From: an uncultured Christensenellaceae bacterium
GTDB lineage: Bacteria > Bacillota > Clostridia > Christensenellales > Borkfalkiaceae
NCBI GenBank assembly: GCA_910586655.1
Contig: CAJUIR010000001.1
Coordinates: 124,001 to 188,000 of the forward strand
Direction of reading: 5' to 3'
Length of the DNA: 64,000 bases
Every line of letters begins with the position of its first letter. Within the stretch, counting starts at the first letter, position 1. Shown here piece after piece: positions 25,130 to 33,712 of the stretch. The notes under the pieces were generated by a model. It ran no database searches. It saw only the letters and a program-made list of their open reading frames with translations, and had not been told where the DNA came from. A program made the position numbers and the translations under genes.

Positions 25130-27647
25130 ACCAACTTTTTCCCGTAGAAACTTCTGCGATGAGCGGCACGTTTAGTTGAATCGCCTGTTCCATTTCCTCT
25201 TTCAGCATTTTCGCGGCGCGGTCCGCTTCTTCCAAAGGCGCGTCAAGTACAAGTTCATCGTGTACTTGTAAAACAAGTTTAGAATTAAAACAATCTGTTT
25301 CGATCCGTTTTGCGACACGGAGCATGGCTATTTTGATAATATCGGCGGAACTCCCTTGCAACGGCATATTCATTGCCGCGCGTTCACCGAACGACCGGAT
25401 ATTTTTATTGGACGATTTGATTTCGGGAATATACCTCTTTCGCCCGAGTATGGTGGTTACGAAACCGTTTTCTTTGGCGAGGCGAACGTTCTCGTTCATA
25501 TAATCTTTTACTTCGGGATGCAAAGCAAAATATTTATCGATGAAATCTTGTGCTTCGTTTTGCGAACAGCCTAAATCTTTTGCCAAACCGAATTTTCCCA
25601 TGCCGTAAATGATTCCGAAATTGATTGTTTTAGCGCGGCCGCGCATGGATTTTGTGACTTCATTAAGAGGAACACCGAATACTCTCGCCGCCGTTGCCGC
25701 GTGAACGTCCTCGCCGTCCCGATATGCTTGGATAAGCGCTTTGCAATCCGAAAAATGCGCCAATAAACGAAGTTCGATTTGAGAATAGTCTGCGTCGATC
25801 AACGTATTTCCCTCGCGCGCAATAAACAGTTTACGAAGTTCTCTGCCGTCTTCTTTCCGAATGGGGATATTCTGCAAGTTCGGATTGGTACTGGAAAGAC
25901 GCCCCGTCGTCGTCATGGTCTGGTTGTAAGTGGTATGGACCAGACCGTTTTCGACAAGAGGACGGATCCCTTCGACATAAGTGGAAAGCAGTTTTTGGAT
26001 TTCGCGATAGCGCAAAACAAGACGGGCGATCTCGTGTTCTTCCGCCAATTTTTCAAGGACTTCGGCATTGGTGGTATATCCGCCGCGGATATTCTTTTTA
26101 AGTCCCTTTGTATCGTAACCGAGTTTTTCGAACAATATTTCGGAAAGTTGGAACGGCGAATTGAGGTTAAAGGATTTACCGCCTGCAAGGGCGAATATTT
26201 TTTCGGAAAGATTTTGTAATTCTAAATTGAATTTATCGGAAAATTCCGAAAATTTTTGAATATCTACGCGGATCCCCGTTCGCTCCATGTCGTACAGCAC
26301 AGAAGCAAGCGGTAATTCGAGTTCGCGATAGAGATTCAATTCCGCTTGGGAACTTTGCCCGATGACATCTTCATATGCAAGTTTCAGGCTGTATGCACTA
26401 TTCTCTTCCGACAGACCGAATTCGTCAATAAATTCTTTTTCGCTCGTGGATCGGTTATTCGAGTTGAAAAGATATCTTAAAAGCGTGACGTCCTCAAAAT
26501 TGCAATTTGCAATTACGCCGATCGCTTTCAGTTTTGCCATAGTTGCTTTTACGTCCGATACCAGCACTTTTTTATTGCGTAAGAGATGATTAAGCAATTC
26601 CGCTAATTCGCCGACAAACAGCCCTTCGTCTAAAATATTTTCTTTAACGTTAAAAACGTACTCTTTTCCCTTTCCATAGACGTGACAGTTGCTCGAATTC
26701 AGGCTCAAAGCAATTTCGTCCGTATTACGCAAATCCGCCATTATTTTTTCACGGTCGTTGTCGCGTATCACTTCCGCATGCTTCTTTTCCGCTTGTTCGA
26801 AATATGACTTATTGACAAGGGAAAAGAATTCCAATTTTTCAAAATGTTCCCGTGCTTTGTTCGGAAAAGGAAGTTTTAGTTCACATTCTGCAAGAGTTAC
26901 GTCAAGAGGTACGGAGGTATTGATGGTAGCAAGTTGGTGAGAGAGTCTTCCGCTTTCCTCCCCTGCTTTCAATTTTAGTTGAACGGATCCCGTTATTTCT
27001 TCGATATGTCGATAAATTTCTTCAAAACTTCTGTATTTGAGTAACAGATCTGTTGCGGTTTTGGCACCGATTCCGTAAACACCCGGAATGTTATCCGATT
27101 TATCGCCCATGAGCGATTTTTCTTCTATGATTTGCCAAGGTTCTAAACCTACTTTTTCACGGAAATTTTTTGACGTCAGGCGTTCCAGATCGCTTACGCC
27201 ACGTTTCGTAAAGCAAACGGTCACGTTATCTTTCACAAGTTGGTAGGCATCGCGGTCGCCCGTATAGATCAGAATTTGAGTCTGATCGAACTTTCGGGAA
27301 AGCGTTCCGATCACGTCGTCGGCTTCAAATCCTGCAAGTTCTATCGTTTTAATTTGCATTGCCGAAAGTACTTCTTTCAGAACGGGCACTTGTTCCGCCA
27401 ATTCGTTCGGCATCGGTTTCCGCGTACCTTTATAATCTTCGAACATTTTGTGGCGGAAAGTCGGTGCGTGCACGTCGAAAGCAACGGCAAAATGAGTAGG
27501 CTTTTCGTCTTCGATGATTTTAAATATGAGTTTGATAAATCCGAAGATCCCGTTTGTAGGGAATCCGCTTTTCGTTGTAAAAACTTTCATTGCATAAAAA
27601 GCGCGGTTGAGAAGACTGTTGCCGTCAATTAAAACTAATTTATTCAT
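25116..27647 (-). CDS. polA: DNA polymerase I
   Basis: Okazaki-fragment processing and repair polymerase of 843 residues. It has the N-terminal 5' nuclease domain (LIDGNSLLNRAFYA, GFEADDVIGTL) and a central 3'-5' exonuclease-like domain. Palm motifs A (DADYSQIELRLLAHFS), B (RGRAKTINFGIIYGM) and C (QVHDELVLDAP) complete it. The exonuclease acidic motifs are not recognisable in residues 300-420, so proofreading is probably lost, as in Bacillus. No ribosome site precedes the ATG; a promoter ends 6 nt upstream, predicting a leaderless message. Confidence 0.96.
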   Translation of the reverse strand: MNKLVLIDGNSLLNRAFYAMKVFTTKSGFPTNGIFGFIKLIFKIIEDEKPTHFAVAFDVHAPTFRHKMFEDYKGTRKPMPNELAEQVPVLKEVLSAMQIKTIELAGFEADDVIGTLSRKFDQTQILIYTGDRDAYQLVKDNVTVCFTKRGVSDLERLTSKNFREKVGLEPWQIIEEKSLMGDKSDNIPGVYGIGAKTATDLLLKYRSFEEIYRHIEEITGSVQLKLKAGEESGRLSHQLATINTSVPLDVTLAECELKLPFPNKAREHFEKLEFFSLVNKSYFEQAEKKHAEVIRDNDREKIMADLRNTDEIALSLNSSNCHVYGKGKEYVFNVKENILDEGLFVGELAELLNHLLRNKKVLVSDVKATMAKLKAIGVIANCNFEDVTLLRYLFNSNNRSTSEKEFIDEFGLSEENSAYSLKLAYEDVIGQSSQAELNLYRELELPLASVLYDMERTGIRVDIQKFSEFSDKFNLELQNLSEKIFALAGGKSFNLNSPFQLSEILFEKLGYDTKGLKKNIRGGYTTNAEVLEKLAEEHEIARLVLRYREIQKLLSTYVEGIRPLVENGLVHTTYNQTMTTTGRLSSTNPNLQNIPIRKEDGRELRKLFIAREGNTLIDADYSQIELRLLAHFSDCKALIQAYRDGEDVHAATAARVFGVPLNEVTKSMRGRAKTINFGIIYGMGKFGLAKDLGCSQNEAQDFIDKYFALHPEVKDYMNENVRLAKENGFVTTILGRKRYIPEIKSSNKNIRSFGERAAMNMPLQGSSADIIKIAMLRVAKRIETDCFNSKLVLQVHDELVLDAPLEEADRAAKMLKEEMEQAIQLNVPLIAEVSTGKSWYDAK

Positions 27648-27653
27648 ATGATT

Positions 27654-27682
27654 ATTGTAACACGGTTTTAATTATTTTGCAA
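27654..27682 (-). promoter_or_regulatory. Sigma-A promoter of polA, leaderless geometry
   Basis: -35 TTGCAA (27682-27677), 17-bp spacer, -10 TACAAT (27659-27654), then 6 nt to the polA ATG. Confidence 0.65.
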
Positions 27683-27700
27683 GAATGTAGAAAAAAACGC

Positions 27701-27729
27701 TTGATTTTTTGATTAGAATATTATATAAT
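27701..27729 (+). promoter_or_regulatory. Sigma-A promoter of tRNA-Leu(CAA)
   Basis: -35 TTGATT (27701-27706), 17-bp spacer, -10 TATAAT (27724-27729), 11 nt before the tRNA. It is divergent from the polA promoter. Confidence 0.75.
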
Positions 27730-27740
27730 TTTACTACTTT

Positions 27741-27827
27741 GCCGGTGTGGTGGAATTGGCAGACGCGCTGGACTCAAAATCCAGTGGTAGTGATACCGTA
27801 TCGGTTCGACCCCGATCACCGGCACCA
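27741..27827 (+). tRNA. tRNA-Leu (CAA anticodon)
   Basis: Type II tRNA. Acceptor GCCGGTG pairs with CACCGGC. The anticodon stem CTGGA/TCCAG encloses CTCAAAA, giving CAA, which reads UUG. It has a long variable arm, GGTTCGA T loop and encoded CCA. Accessory DNA follows directly, so its 3' end may have been an integration site. Confidence 0.96.
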
Positions 27828-27830
27828 ACG

Positions 27831-27879
27831 AAAAAACGGGCATTTTTAAGGGTTTTTGCCTTAATTTAGCCCGTTTTTT
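27831..27879 (+). terminator. Terminator of tRNA-Leu(CAA)
   Basis: AAAAAACGGGC, loop with an inner TTAAGG/CCTTAA pairing, GCCCGTTTTTT. Confidence 0.8.
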
Positions 27880-28439
27880 GCTATTTTTAAGCATTTTAAC
27901 GGTATTCGAAATATGATTATTTTTTGCTATGTATAAACGTTTTCCCCAAATTTCCCCAAAAACTAAAATATCGTTTCTGCACTTTTCCCGCCCTCCATGC
28001 GGGAATTTTATTTAAAAATCACAAAATCAACGCCTCGGTATCGTTCGGAACTTGCGGCGTAATCGGCACGGGTTCGCTATGCACTGCCGCGCTGAAAAAG
28101 AGCGCGGCAGGGCGCACAGGCGCACCACTGCGCTCCACAGACAAAAGAAAAGCCGCAAGCCGACAAACAGAAAACCAACTTAGCAGATTACGACGAAGGC
28201 AGAATCAGAGCGCAACGGCGGCGGTGGTTACTTCATGGGAAAAGACAGATTTTCCGATGAAATATATGAATGCCCCCAAATATGACGAGCCCATGCCGCT
28301 ATATTTGGGAGTATTCCGAATCGGCAGTAAAAAATGGCAACCGCATGAATTTTTTGCGAAGTTTTTAGCCTTCGCCGATTTTTGGCGGAGGCTGAAATTC
28401 GCACGCCTTTTCTTACAAAACGGCGAATTTTCGCCACAT
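27880..28439. other. Accessory DNA next to tRNA-Leu, no confident gene
   Basis: No recognisable intact gene is seen. Read leftward, the stretch at 27930-27965 (GGGGAAATTTGGGG) could be the decayed 3' end of a reading frame, possibly an integrase tail, but this is only a guess. A perfect hairpin at 28084-28110 has a 10-bp stem CTGCCGCGCT/AGCGCGGCAG and a 7-nt loop. A long plus-strand frame (27924-28790) has no recognisable motif and runs antisense through the Zot-like gene. Confidence 0.5.
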
Positions 28440-28796
28440 CTACGATTCGGCGGCGCAAGCGCCGCACCGCTCTACTTGAAAGCATCCTTCGTTCTCGGGC
28501 GCTATCCGCTCTGTGTCTATTTCCTCGTTCTCGACCCCGAAGTAATAACCGTTAAGAAAATACGGCTCGTAATACTTCCGATACCCGACGTGCAGTTTTA
28601 CGTTGTAATTCGTATAGAACGGAACTTTATCCGGCACGGTATAATTTCTGTCGTATTTCCTGTTCGCCTCCTCGATGATCCGGCAGGAACGGCGCAGGAG
28701 ATTCCTGCCCTCGGTAATATACTTCTCTTTAAGCAGATACGTCGCGAACGCTGTTTTCCCCGCTCCCGTTTCTCCGATGATGAACGTTAAACTCAT
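28440..28796 (-). CDS. Truncated Zot-like P-loop ATPase (inovirus-type or mobile-element remnant)
   Basis: A 118-residue frame opening MSLTFIIGETGAGKTAFATY, with Walker A GETGAGKT at residues 8-15. It resembles the N-terminal part of Zonula-occludens-toxin/pI-like assembly ATPases of filamentous phages and related clostridial elements, which normally run to 300-400 residues. The frame stops in a GC-rich palindrome (around 28450-28466), and downstream frames show no continuation, so the gene is probably broken. No capsid, replication or integrase gene is intact nearby. No strong ribosome site is seen. Confidence 0.5.
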   Translation of the reverse strand: MSLTFIIGETGAGKTAFATYLLKEKYITEGRNLLRRSCRIIEEANRKYDRNYTVPDKVPFYTNYNVKLHVGYRKYYEPYFLNGYYFGVENEEIDTERIAPENEGCFQVERCGACAAES

Positions 28797-28821
28797 AACT
28801 TGAATATTTTTCAGAAACCCC

Positions 28822-28850
28822 TTGACTTTTTCTTAGAAATTGCATATAAT
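28822..28850 (+). promoter_or_regulatory. Strong sigma-A promoter with no ORF downstream
   Basis: -35 TTGACT (28822-28827), 17-bp spacer, -10 TATAAT (28845-28850). It points right, away from the Zot-like gene, into two hairpins and a U tract. Confidence 0.75.
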
Positions 28851-28856
28851 GTAATT

Positions 28857-28923
28857 GTCAGTTAGACAGATACGCTTCGGCGTATCAACCCACGTCAGCC
28901 GTAAGGGGGCGTGGTCTTTTTTT
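28857..28923 (+). ncRNA. Predicted small structured RNA (~65-70 nt)
   Basis: The predicted transcript starts near 28857. It contains a perfect hairpin GATACGC-TTCG-GCGTATC (28869-28886) with an extra-stable UUCG loop, then a terminator-like CCACG...CGTGG stem (28890-28914) followed by TCTTTTTTT. No start codon with a ribosome site lies inside. It may be a counter-transcript or phage/plasmid-type regulatory RNA; its class is not recognised. Confidence 0.5.
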
Positions 28924-29264
28924 ACTCTTTTTTCTTTCTGTCTTTGAAGTGATTTTCCCAAGACTTCATTTTTTTTCTTATAAGTCTTTCGGTGTTTTCA
29001 GGTATCGTTATGCACTTCTGCTTGAATTTTTTTTAATTCTATTTTAATTAATTTTAAGTTTCAACTTTGTCCATAATCGGCGACGCAAAAATAGAATGAT
29101 AGGTCTGGCTAATGAATACTGGTACGACAACGTTTGACTTGATCATAGTCTTCCGTGGAATCAAATAAAACATAATTATTAAAGTTGGATCTTTGATCTT
29201 TATGATCAAAGTTACATTTTTACTATCGAAGTATAGAAAAACTAAAAAAAGATTTTTAATATAC
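28924..29264. other. AT-rich stretch, no confident gene
   Basis: Contains a terminator-like hairpin TGAAGT/ACTTCA with eight Ts (28945-28976) and short inverted repeats around GATCAAAGATC (29190-29220). A 70-codon leftward frame (29054-29266) is rich in Ile, Val and Phe and lacks a ribosome site or known motif; it is not called. The base composition suggests remnant foreign DNA. Confidence 0.5.
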
Positions 29265-29294
29265 AAAAGGACTGCCGAATACAGCAGTCCTTTT
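29265..29294 (-). terminator. Terminator of the DUF1934-MBL-rho-glk operon
   Basis: Perfect 11-bp stem AAAAGGACTGC/GCAGTCCTTTT with an 8-nt loop, 12 nt after the glk stop. Confidence 0.88.
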
Positions 29295-29305
29295 GTCGTT
29301 TAAAA

Positions 29306-30253
29306 TTAAAGTTTTTCGAGTGCGTATTGCGCCGCGCCGTAAATGCCGGCGTCGTTTCCGAGTTCCGCGCAGACGATTTCAAGCGGAGCATACTCCTTGG
29401 AAACATAAATTCTGGGATAAACGTAATCTTTTAACGGATCGAGAAGCGCTTCCTTTTCCGCGGAAATACCGCCTCCGAGAATGACAGCCTGAGGGCGGAA
29501 GATGTTCACCAAATCTACAATTCCCTCGCCCAAAGACGAAATATATTTCGCAAGCGCGATTTCCGCAGCGGCATCGCCTTCACGCGCCGCAAGAAATACC
29601 GTTCTTCCGTCTACATCTTCGATCGTCTTAGCATACTTCCACATTGCGCTTTTCCGTTCAGTTTGCATTGTTTCCTGCGTAATGCGTACAAGTGCGCGAG
29701 CCGAAGCATAAACTTCATAACAGCCTCTTCTTCCGCAAGTGCAAAGATCGCCGTTCTGCCGAATGACCATGTGTCCGATTTCGGCGCCTGCACTTCTGAA
29801 CCCTTCGTATAGTTTCCCGTTCAGGACGATGCCTCCGCCGACGCCTGTGCCGATCGTAACCATCAAGGAACTGGAATAATTTCTTCCCGCTCCGTATTTC
29901 GCTTCTCCAAGCGCTGCAACATTTGCGTCGTTGGAGACATATGTAGGTTTTCCCGTATATTTTTGAATCATTGCTGCGAGCGGAACGTCTTTCCAGCCGT
30001 AATTTGTCCAGGAAACGACAGTTCCCGCTCTGCTGTCGATGACGCCTGGAGATCCGATTCCGATCGTACTGATATTTTCAAACGGAATCCCCTCTTTTTC
30101 CGCTGTCTGTTTGCAAAGTTTCGCAAGCGCAAACGCAGTTTCAGTTGCGGCGTTTTCCGCAGACGTTTCGACTCGCGATTTGCCTATCAATTTTCCGTTT
30201 TGCAGAATTGCCGCTTTGGCAGACATTCCGCCAAGGTCTACCCCAATTACCAT
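29306..30253 (-). CDS. glk: ROK-family glucokinase
   Basis: Phosphorylates glucose with ATP. The 315 residues start GVDLGGMSAKAAIL (phosphate-1 motif) and include NDANVAALGEA and TIGTGVGGGIV. The ROK zinc motif CTCGRRGCYEVY is present. The start is set at 30253, which has AGGGGA 8 nt upstream and lies 11 nt after the rho stop; an extension to 30292 would overlap rho. It closes the operon headed by the DUF1934 gene. Confidence 0.93.
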   Translation of the reverse strand: MVIGVDLGGMSAKAAILQNGKLIGKSRVETSAENAATETAFALAKLCKQTAEKEGIPFENISTIGIGSPGVIDSRAGTVVSWTNYGWKDVPLAAMIQKYTGKPTYVSNDANVAALGEAKYGAGRNYSSSLMVTIGTGVGGGIVLNGKLYEGFRSAGAEIGHMVIRQNGDLCTCGRRGCYEVYASARALVRITQETMQTERKSAMWKYAKTIEDVDGRTVFLAAREGDAAAEIALAKYISSLGEGIVDLVNIFRPQAVILGGGISAEKEALLDPLKDYVYPRIYVSKEYAPLEIVCAELGNDAGIYGAAQYALEKL

Positions 30254-30264
30254 GCCTTTGTCCC

Positions 30265-31707
30265 CTATTTGTTTTGAAATATTTTCAGCCAATCGGGCAA
30301 GCGCGAAATAAATTCGGCATTGTCAGATGTGCGCTTCATCATATCAAAAAGACCCGAAATATTTGCGGTAAGTCCTTTTTCGCGTATTTTAGTTACCGCA
30401 TTTAATTCCTTTTCATCAAGCAGTAATTCTTCTTTTCTCGTTCCGCTACGGTGCAGATCGATCGCAGGAAAAATTCTGCGTTCGGCAAGTTCTTGCGATA
30501 AAATAATATCCGCGTTTCCGGTGCCTTTGAATTCTTCGAAAATAACGTCGTCCATTCTGCTGCCGGTATCGATGAGTACCGAAGCAAGAATGGTAAGACT
30601 TCCCGCTTCTACCGTATTTCTCGCCGCGCCGAAAAAACGTTTCGGCTCCGAGAAAGCGCTTGCATTCAAACCGCCGGAAAGTGTCTTTCCGGTACTTTGT
30701 GCGATATGATTGTACGCTCGCGTCAGTTTTGTGAGTGAATCCAAAAGGATGACAACGTCTTTTCCCTGTTCAGCCAAACGTTTTGCGTGCGCAATGGTCA
30801 GTTGAGCGGCGCGCGCATGGTGTTCAGCGCCTTCGTCGAACGTAGAATAAACGACCTCGGCGTGTTGCAGATCCATGCGGATATCGGTGACTTCTTCCGG
30901 ACGTTCGTCGATTAACAGGACAATCAGTTCGATCTCACTGTGATTCGATTCGATAGAACGTGCAATTTCTTTTAAAAGCGTTGTTTTTCCCGCTTTAGGC
31001 GGCGCGACGATCAGTGCGCGCTGACCTTTTCCGACGGGCGTGAATAAATCTAATATCCGCAACGAAAGCGGACCCTCTTGATAGGCAAGTACGATTTTTT
31101 CATTGGCATATTTCGCCGTGAGATGATCGAAATAAGGGCGTTCGCCCATGGTTTCTGCAATGACCCCGTTGACCGCCAAGAGTTTATCGAGCGCGGGAGA
31201 ATCGTTTTTTTGCCTTGGACTTGCAGTGCAGGAAAGAAAATCCCCTTCGCGCAATTTATAGCGGTGTATTACGGGCGCGGATAAAAATACGTCTTCGCCG
31301 TTACCGGACGGCTGACAGTTGTTAGTGCGTAAAAATCCGTAGCCGTTTGAGGTAATTTCCAGAATTCCGGTATAAATTTGTTGATCGAAAATACTTTTGA
31401 TTCCGTCGTCGGTTGCGACGTGGATAAAATCTTTTTCGGGATCATATTCCGAGTCGTCGCCGATTTGTTTCAAACGTTCCAGTATTTCGGGCGCGATATA
31501 ACTTTCTTTGGGCGGCGCGCCGCGTTTGGAATGCGGGACGGGTTCGGCTTCTCCCGTCAAAATTGCAACGATGGAATTTACCAGTGCGTCTTTATTGCTT
31601 GAAGAAGCCTTCTCTACACCAAAAGATCTGCCCAAGACACGAAGTGAAGTGATCGGGAGTGATTTTAAGTATATTGCATACTCTTGTTTGGTGTAAGAAC
31701 TTCCCAT
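30265..31707 (-). CDS. rho: Transcription termination factor Rho
   Basis: Hexameric RNA helicase. Of 480 residues, the N terminus is a helix bundle plus linker (1-100), followed by the cold-shock-like RNA-binding domain (GILEITSNGYGFLR). The RecA-like motor carries Walker A APPKAGKTTLLKE, Walker B VILLDSLTKL, the Q-loop and the R-loop TGSRMDDVIFEEFKGTGN. The ATG directly abuts the stop of the MBL gene (TAAATG), so coupling is likely. All key residues appear intact. Confidence 0.97.
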   Translation of the reverse strand: MGSSYTKQEYAIYLKSLPITSLRVLGRSFGVEKASSSNKDALVNSIVAILTGEAEPVPHSKRGAPPKESYIAPEILERLKQIGDDSEYDPEKDFIHVATDDGIKSIFDQQIYTGILEITSNGYGFLRTNNCQPSGNGEDVFLSAPVIHRYKLREGDFLSCTASPRQKNDSPALDKLLAVNGVIAETMGERPYFDHLTAKYANEKIVLAYQEGPLSLRILDLFTPVGKGQRALIVAPPKAGKTTLLKEIARSIESNHSEIELIVLLIDERPEEVTDIRMDLQHAEVVYSTFDEGAEHHARAAQLTIAHAKRLAEQGKDVVILLDSLTKLTRAYNHIAQSTGKTLSGGLNASAFSEPKRFFGAARNTVEAGSLTILASVLIDTGSRMDDVIFEEFKGTGNADIILSQELAERRIFPAIDLHRSGTRKEELLLDEKELNAVTKIREKGLTANISGLFDMMKRTSDNAEFISRLPDWLKIFQNK

Positions 31708-32367
31708 TTATTTTTCGCGCTCCATGATAATGATTTGCGTGGAGTCATCGGAGATATCGTCGCGGAAAAATTCAAGTTCGCATTCTTCCGAATCGATAAT
31801 TTCGATTTCCTCTGCTTCTTCGTCGAACAAATCGGTAAATCTGTCCACTCTCTCTATATCTATATTCAAGCCCTTGGTTTTATAATGCATGGGTACGACA
31901 ATCGAGGGCATGATCCTGTCTACGTATTCCTTGGCCTGTTCCGCATCGATCGTGTAATTTCCGCCTACCGGAATCAACAGAACGTGAACGGGAAGCAGTG
32001 CTTCGAGAAGTGACGAGGTGCATTCTTCGCCGAGATCGCCGAGATGGCAGATTTCCAATCCGTCCATCCGAAATTTAAAAATTAAGTTATCGCCGCGTTT
32101 TTCGCCGTGTTCATCGTCGTGACAGCAACGAATTGCCGTAATGTGTACGCCGTCGATTTCGTAATTTCCCTCTTCGCTGAGTATAACGGGATTTCCGTCT
32201 ATACCGCTGATGTTGTTATGATCGAAATGGGAATGACTTACGGTCACGACGTCTGCGGTTACGCGCGGCAAATCGAATCCGACGTCGCCGTACGGATCGG
32301 TTACGATACTCGTTCCCGTACTTTCCGTCAGTTGAAAGCACGAGTGTCCAAGATAACGTATTTTCAT
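31708..32367 (-). CDS. Metallo-beta-lactamase-fold hydrolase (UlaG/YtkL-like)
   Basis: A 219-residue MBL-fold protein with the metal motif HSHFDH (H45, H47, D49, H50), a third histidine region around HDDEHGE and HLGDLGE, and VVPMHYKTKG near the C terminus. It resembles the UPF0173 / L-ascorbate-6-phosphate lactonase-like group, but the substrate cannot be told. It overlaps the DUF1934 gene by 4 nt and rho follows immediately. Confidence 0.85.
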   Translation of the reverse strand: MKIRYLGHSCFQLTESTGTSIVTDPYGDVGFDLPRVTADVVTVSHSHFDHNNISGIDGNPVILSEEGNYEIDGVHITAIRCCHDDEHGEKRGDNLIFKFRMDGLEICHLGDLGEECTSSLLEALLPVHVLLIPVGGNYTIDAEQAKEYVDRIMPSIVVPMHYKTKGLNIDIERVDRFTDLFDEEAEEIEIIDSEECELEFFRDDISDDSTQIIIMEREK

Positions 32368-32756
32368 TTTTCCTCCGAAGTTGTGATTTTAAAATCTAAC
32401 TGAAATGTTTGTAAGCGGTCTGAAAAAATCAAATCGTATTTTAAACGAATCGTCAAAATGTTTAAGATGTGTGAAAGTAAATATGCAACGGTTTTTACGG
32501 GGATCTCTCCTGTTCTTCCGTAACCGCCGATCAGCATGGTCGAATTCACGCCTGTTTGAAACTTACAAGATATATTTGTTTCGCCCGTCCGATTCATTTG
32601 CAATGTTTGGGAATCGAACCGTAGCGTTACGGGATCGCCTTCCTGGCTGTAATGTACCAGATATTCTTTCCCCTTGCAGGTAATACGGCATTCGCTTCGA
32701 TAACACTGTGTACTGCCTTCGGTTTGGGTAACGATTTCAATGCCGTTTGTTTCCAT
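32364..32756 (-). CDS. DUF1934 (YwiB-like) beta-barrel protein
   Basis: A 130-residue protein with alternating beta-strand character and the pattern CKGKEYLVHYSQEGDPVTLRF and NRTGETNISCKFQTG, matching the calycin-like DUF1934 family of Firmicutes. Its biochemical role is unknown. It heads the DUF1934-MBL-rho-glk operon. There is no ribosome site; the -10 TATAAT ends 7 nt before the ATG, so the RNA is leaderless or has a 1-nt leader. Confidence 0.7.
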   Translation of the reverse strand: METNGIEIVTQTEGSTQCYRSECRITCKGKEYLVHYSQEGDPVTLRFDSQTLQMNRTGETNISCKFQTGVNSTMLIGGYGRTGEIPVKTVAYLLSHILNILTIRLKYDLIFSDRLQTFQLDFKITTSEEK

Positions 32757-32763
32757 CTTTCTT

Positions 32764-32792
32764 ATTATAGAACATATTTGTTTGTTTGTAAA
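32764..32792 (-). promoter_or_regulatory. Sigma-A promoter of the DUF1934-rho operon, near-leaderless geometry
   Basis: -35 TTTACA (32792-32787), 17-bp spacer, -10 TATAAT (32769-32764), 7 nt to the ATG at 32756. Confidence 0.75.
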
Positions 32793-32820
32793 GGAATTTG
32801 AAAAAAATTATAACATGCTT

Positions 32821-33645
32821 TTAATCTGTTTTTATGTTTTTAAAAGAATTATGAAATTTTTTACCTTCCGACAATAGTTCGCACATAGATCCTTCATCCT
32901 GTTGTTCCAATGCCGATCGGTATTGTTGCAGGCAGTGAATCAAACGGTCGATCTCTTTACAGAGCGGTACTTTATTTAAGAAAAAAAGTTCCGTCCAAAC
33001 GTTTTCGTCCAATCCCGCGATTCTCGTCATATCCTGAAAACTGCCGCCCGTAAAGCCGAAACAATGTTCTGTTAAAGGACTTTTTACATATGCGTTGGAA
33101 ACGACGTGCGCCAGTTGAGAGGTAAGCGCGATCATTTTGTCGTGTTGTTCCGCCGTGCTTTCAACGATCCGACCGAACCCCATTTCCTTTCCGAGACCGA
33201 TCATAGCGTTCAAAGCGGATTCATCGGTCTTTTCATTTCGTGTTAAAATCAAATTTGCTCCGTCAAACAATGTTTCGCTTGCCGAAGTAATACCCGTCGT
33301 TTCCTTTCCCGCCATGGGATGCATTCCGATATATCGATATGCGCGCGGACGGGAAAATACGACCTGTTCAAGCGGTTTCTTTACGCCGCAGATATCAGCG
33401 ACGATCGCGCCGTTTGGAAATTTTGCTTCGTCCAGTTCGCGCAGGGCGATACGGGGAGGAAGCGCGAGAATGACGATATCCGCACCTTCGTAATCGATGG
33501 CTGCCCCGTCTATCCATCTGCGTTGCAATGCGATTTCAATGGGTTGACGGCTGCGGTTTTTTCCGTATACAGAATGTCCCGCGCGTTTTAAAGCGCCGCA
33601 GACAGATGCCCCGATGATTCCCAGTCCATAGACGATAATTTTCAT
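32821..33645 (-). CDS. tyrA: Prephenate dehydrogenase
   Basis: Makes 4-hydroxyphenylpyruvate for tyrosine. The 274 residues have the Rossmann start VYGLGIIGASVCGALK, then IGMHPMAGKETTGI with the active-site histidine and the C-terminal helical segment ALTSQLAHVVSNAY. No ACT regulatory domain is present, so feedback control may lie elsewhere. GAGG is 5 nt before the ATG. aroA lies a short distance away and points rightward. Confidence 0.94.
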   Translation of the reverse strand: MKIIVYGLGIIGASVCGALKRAGHSVYGKNRSRQPIEIALQRRWIDGAAIDYEGADIVILALPPRIALRELDEAKFPNGAIVADICGVKKPLEQVVFSRPRAYRYIGMHPMAGKETTGITSASETLFDGANLILTRNEKTDESALNAMIGLGKEMGFGRIVESTAEQHDKMIALTSQLAHVVSNAYVKSPLTEHCFGFTGGSFQDMTRIAGLDENVWTELFFLNKVPLCKEIDRLIHCLQQYRSALEQQDEGSMCELLSEGKKFHNSFKNIKTD

Positions 33646-33712
33646 AATTGCCTCATGTATATTAGTATTACGACAGACATAGTATTATCATTTCATGAAT
33701 TTGATTGTGATA

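Noticed and set aside
27924..28790. A 289-codon open frame on the + strand through the accessory island
   Set aside because: No recognisable motif, no ribosome site at its start, and it runs antisense through the Zot-like frame, which has a clear P-loop.
29054..29266. A 70-codon leftward frame in AT-rich DNA
   Set aside because: Low-complexity hydrophobic composition, no ribosome site or promoter in place, no recognised family.
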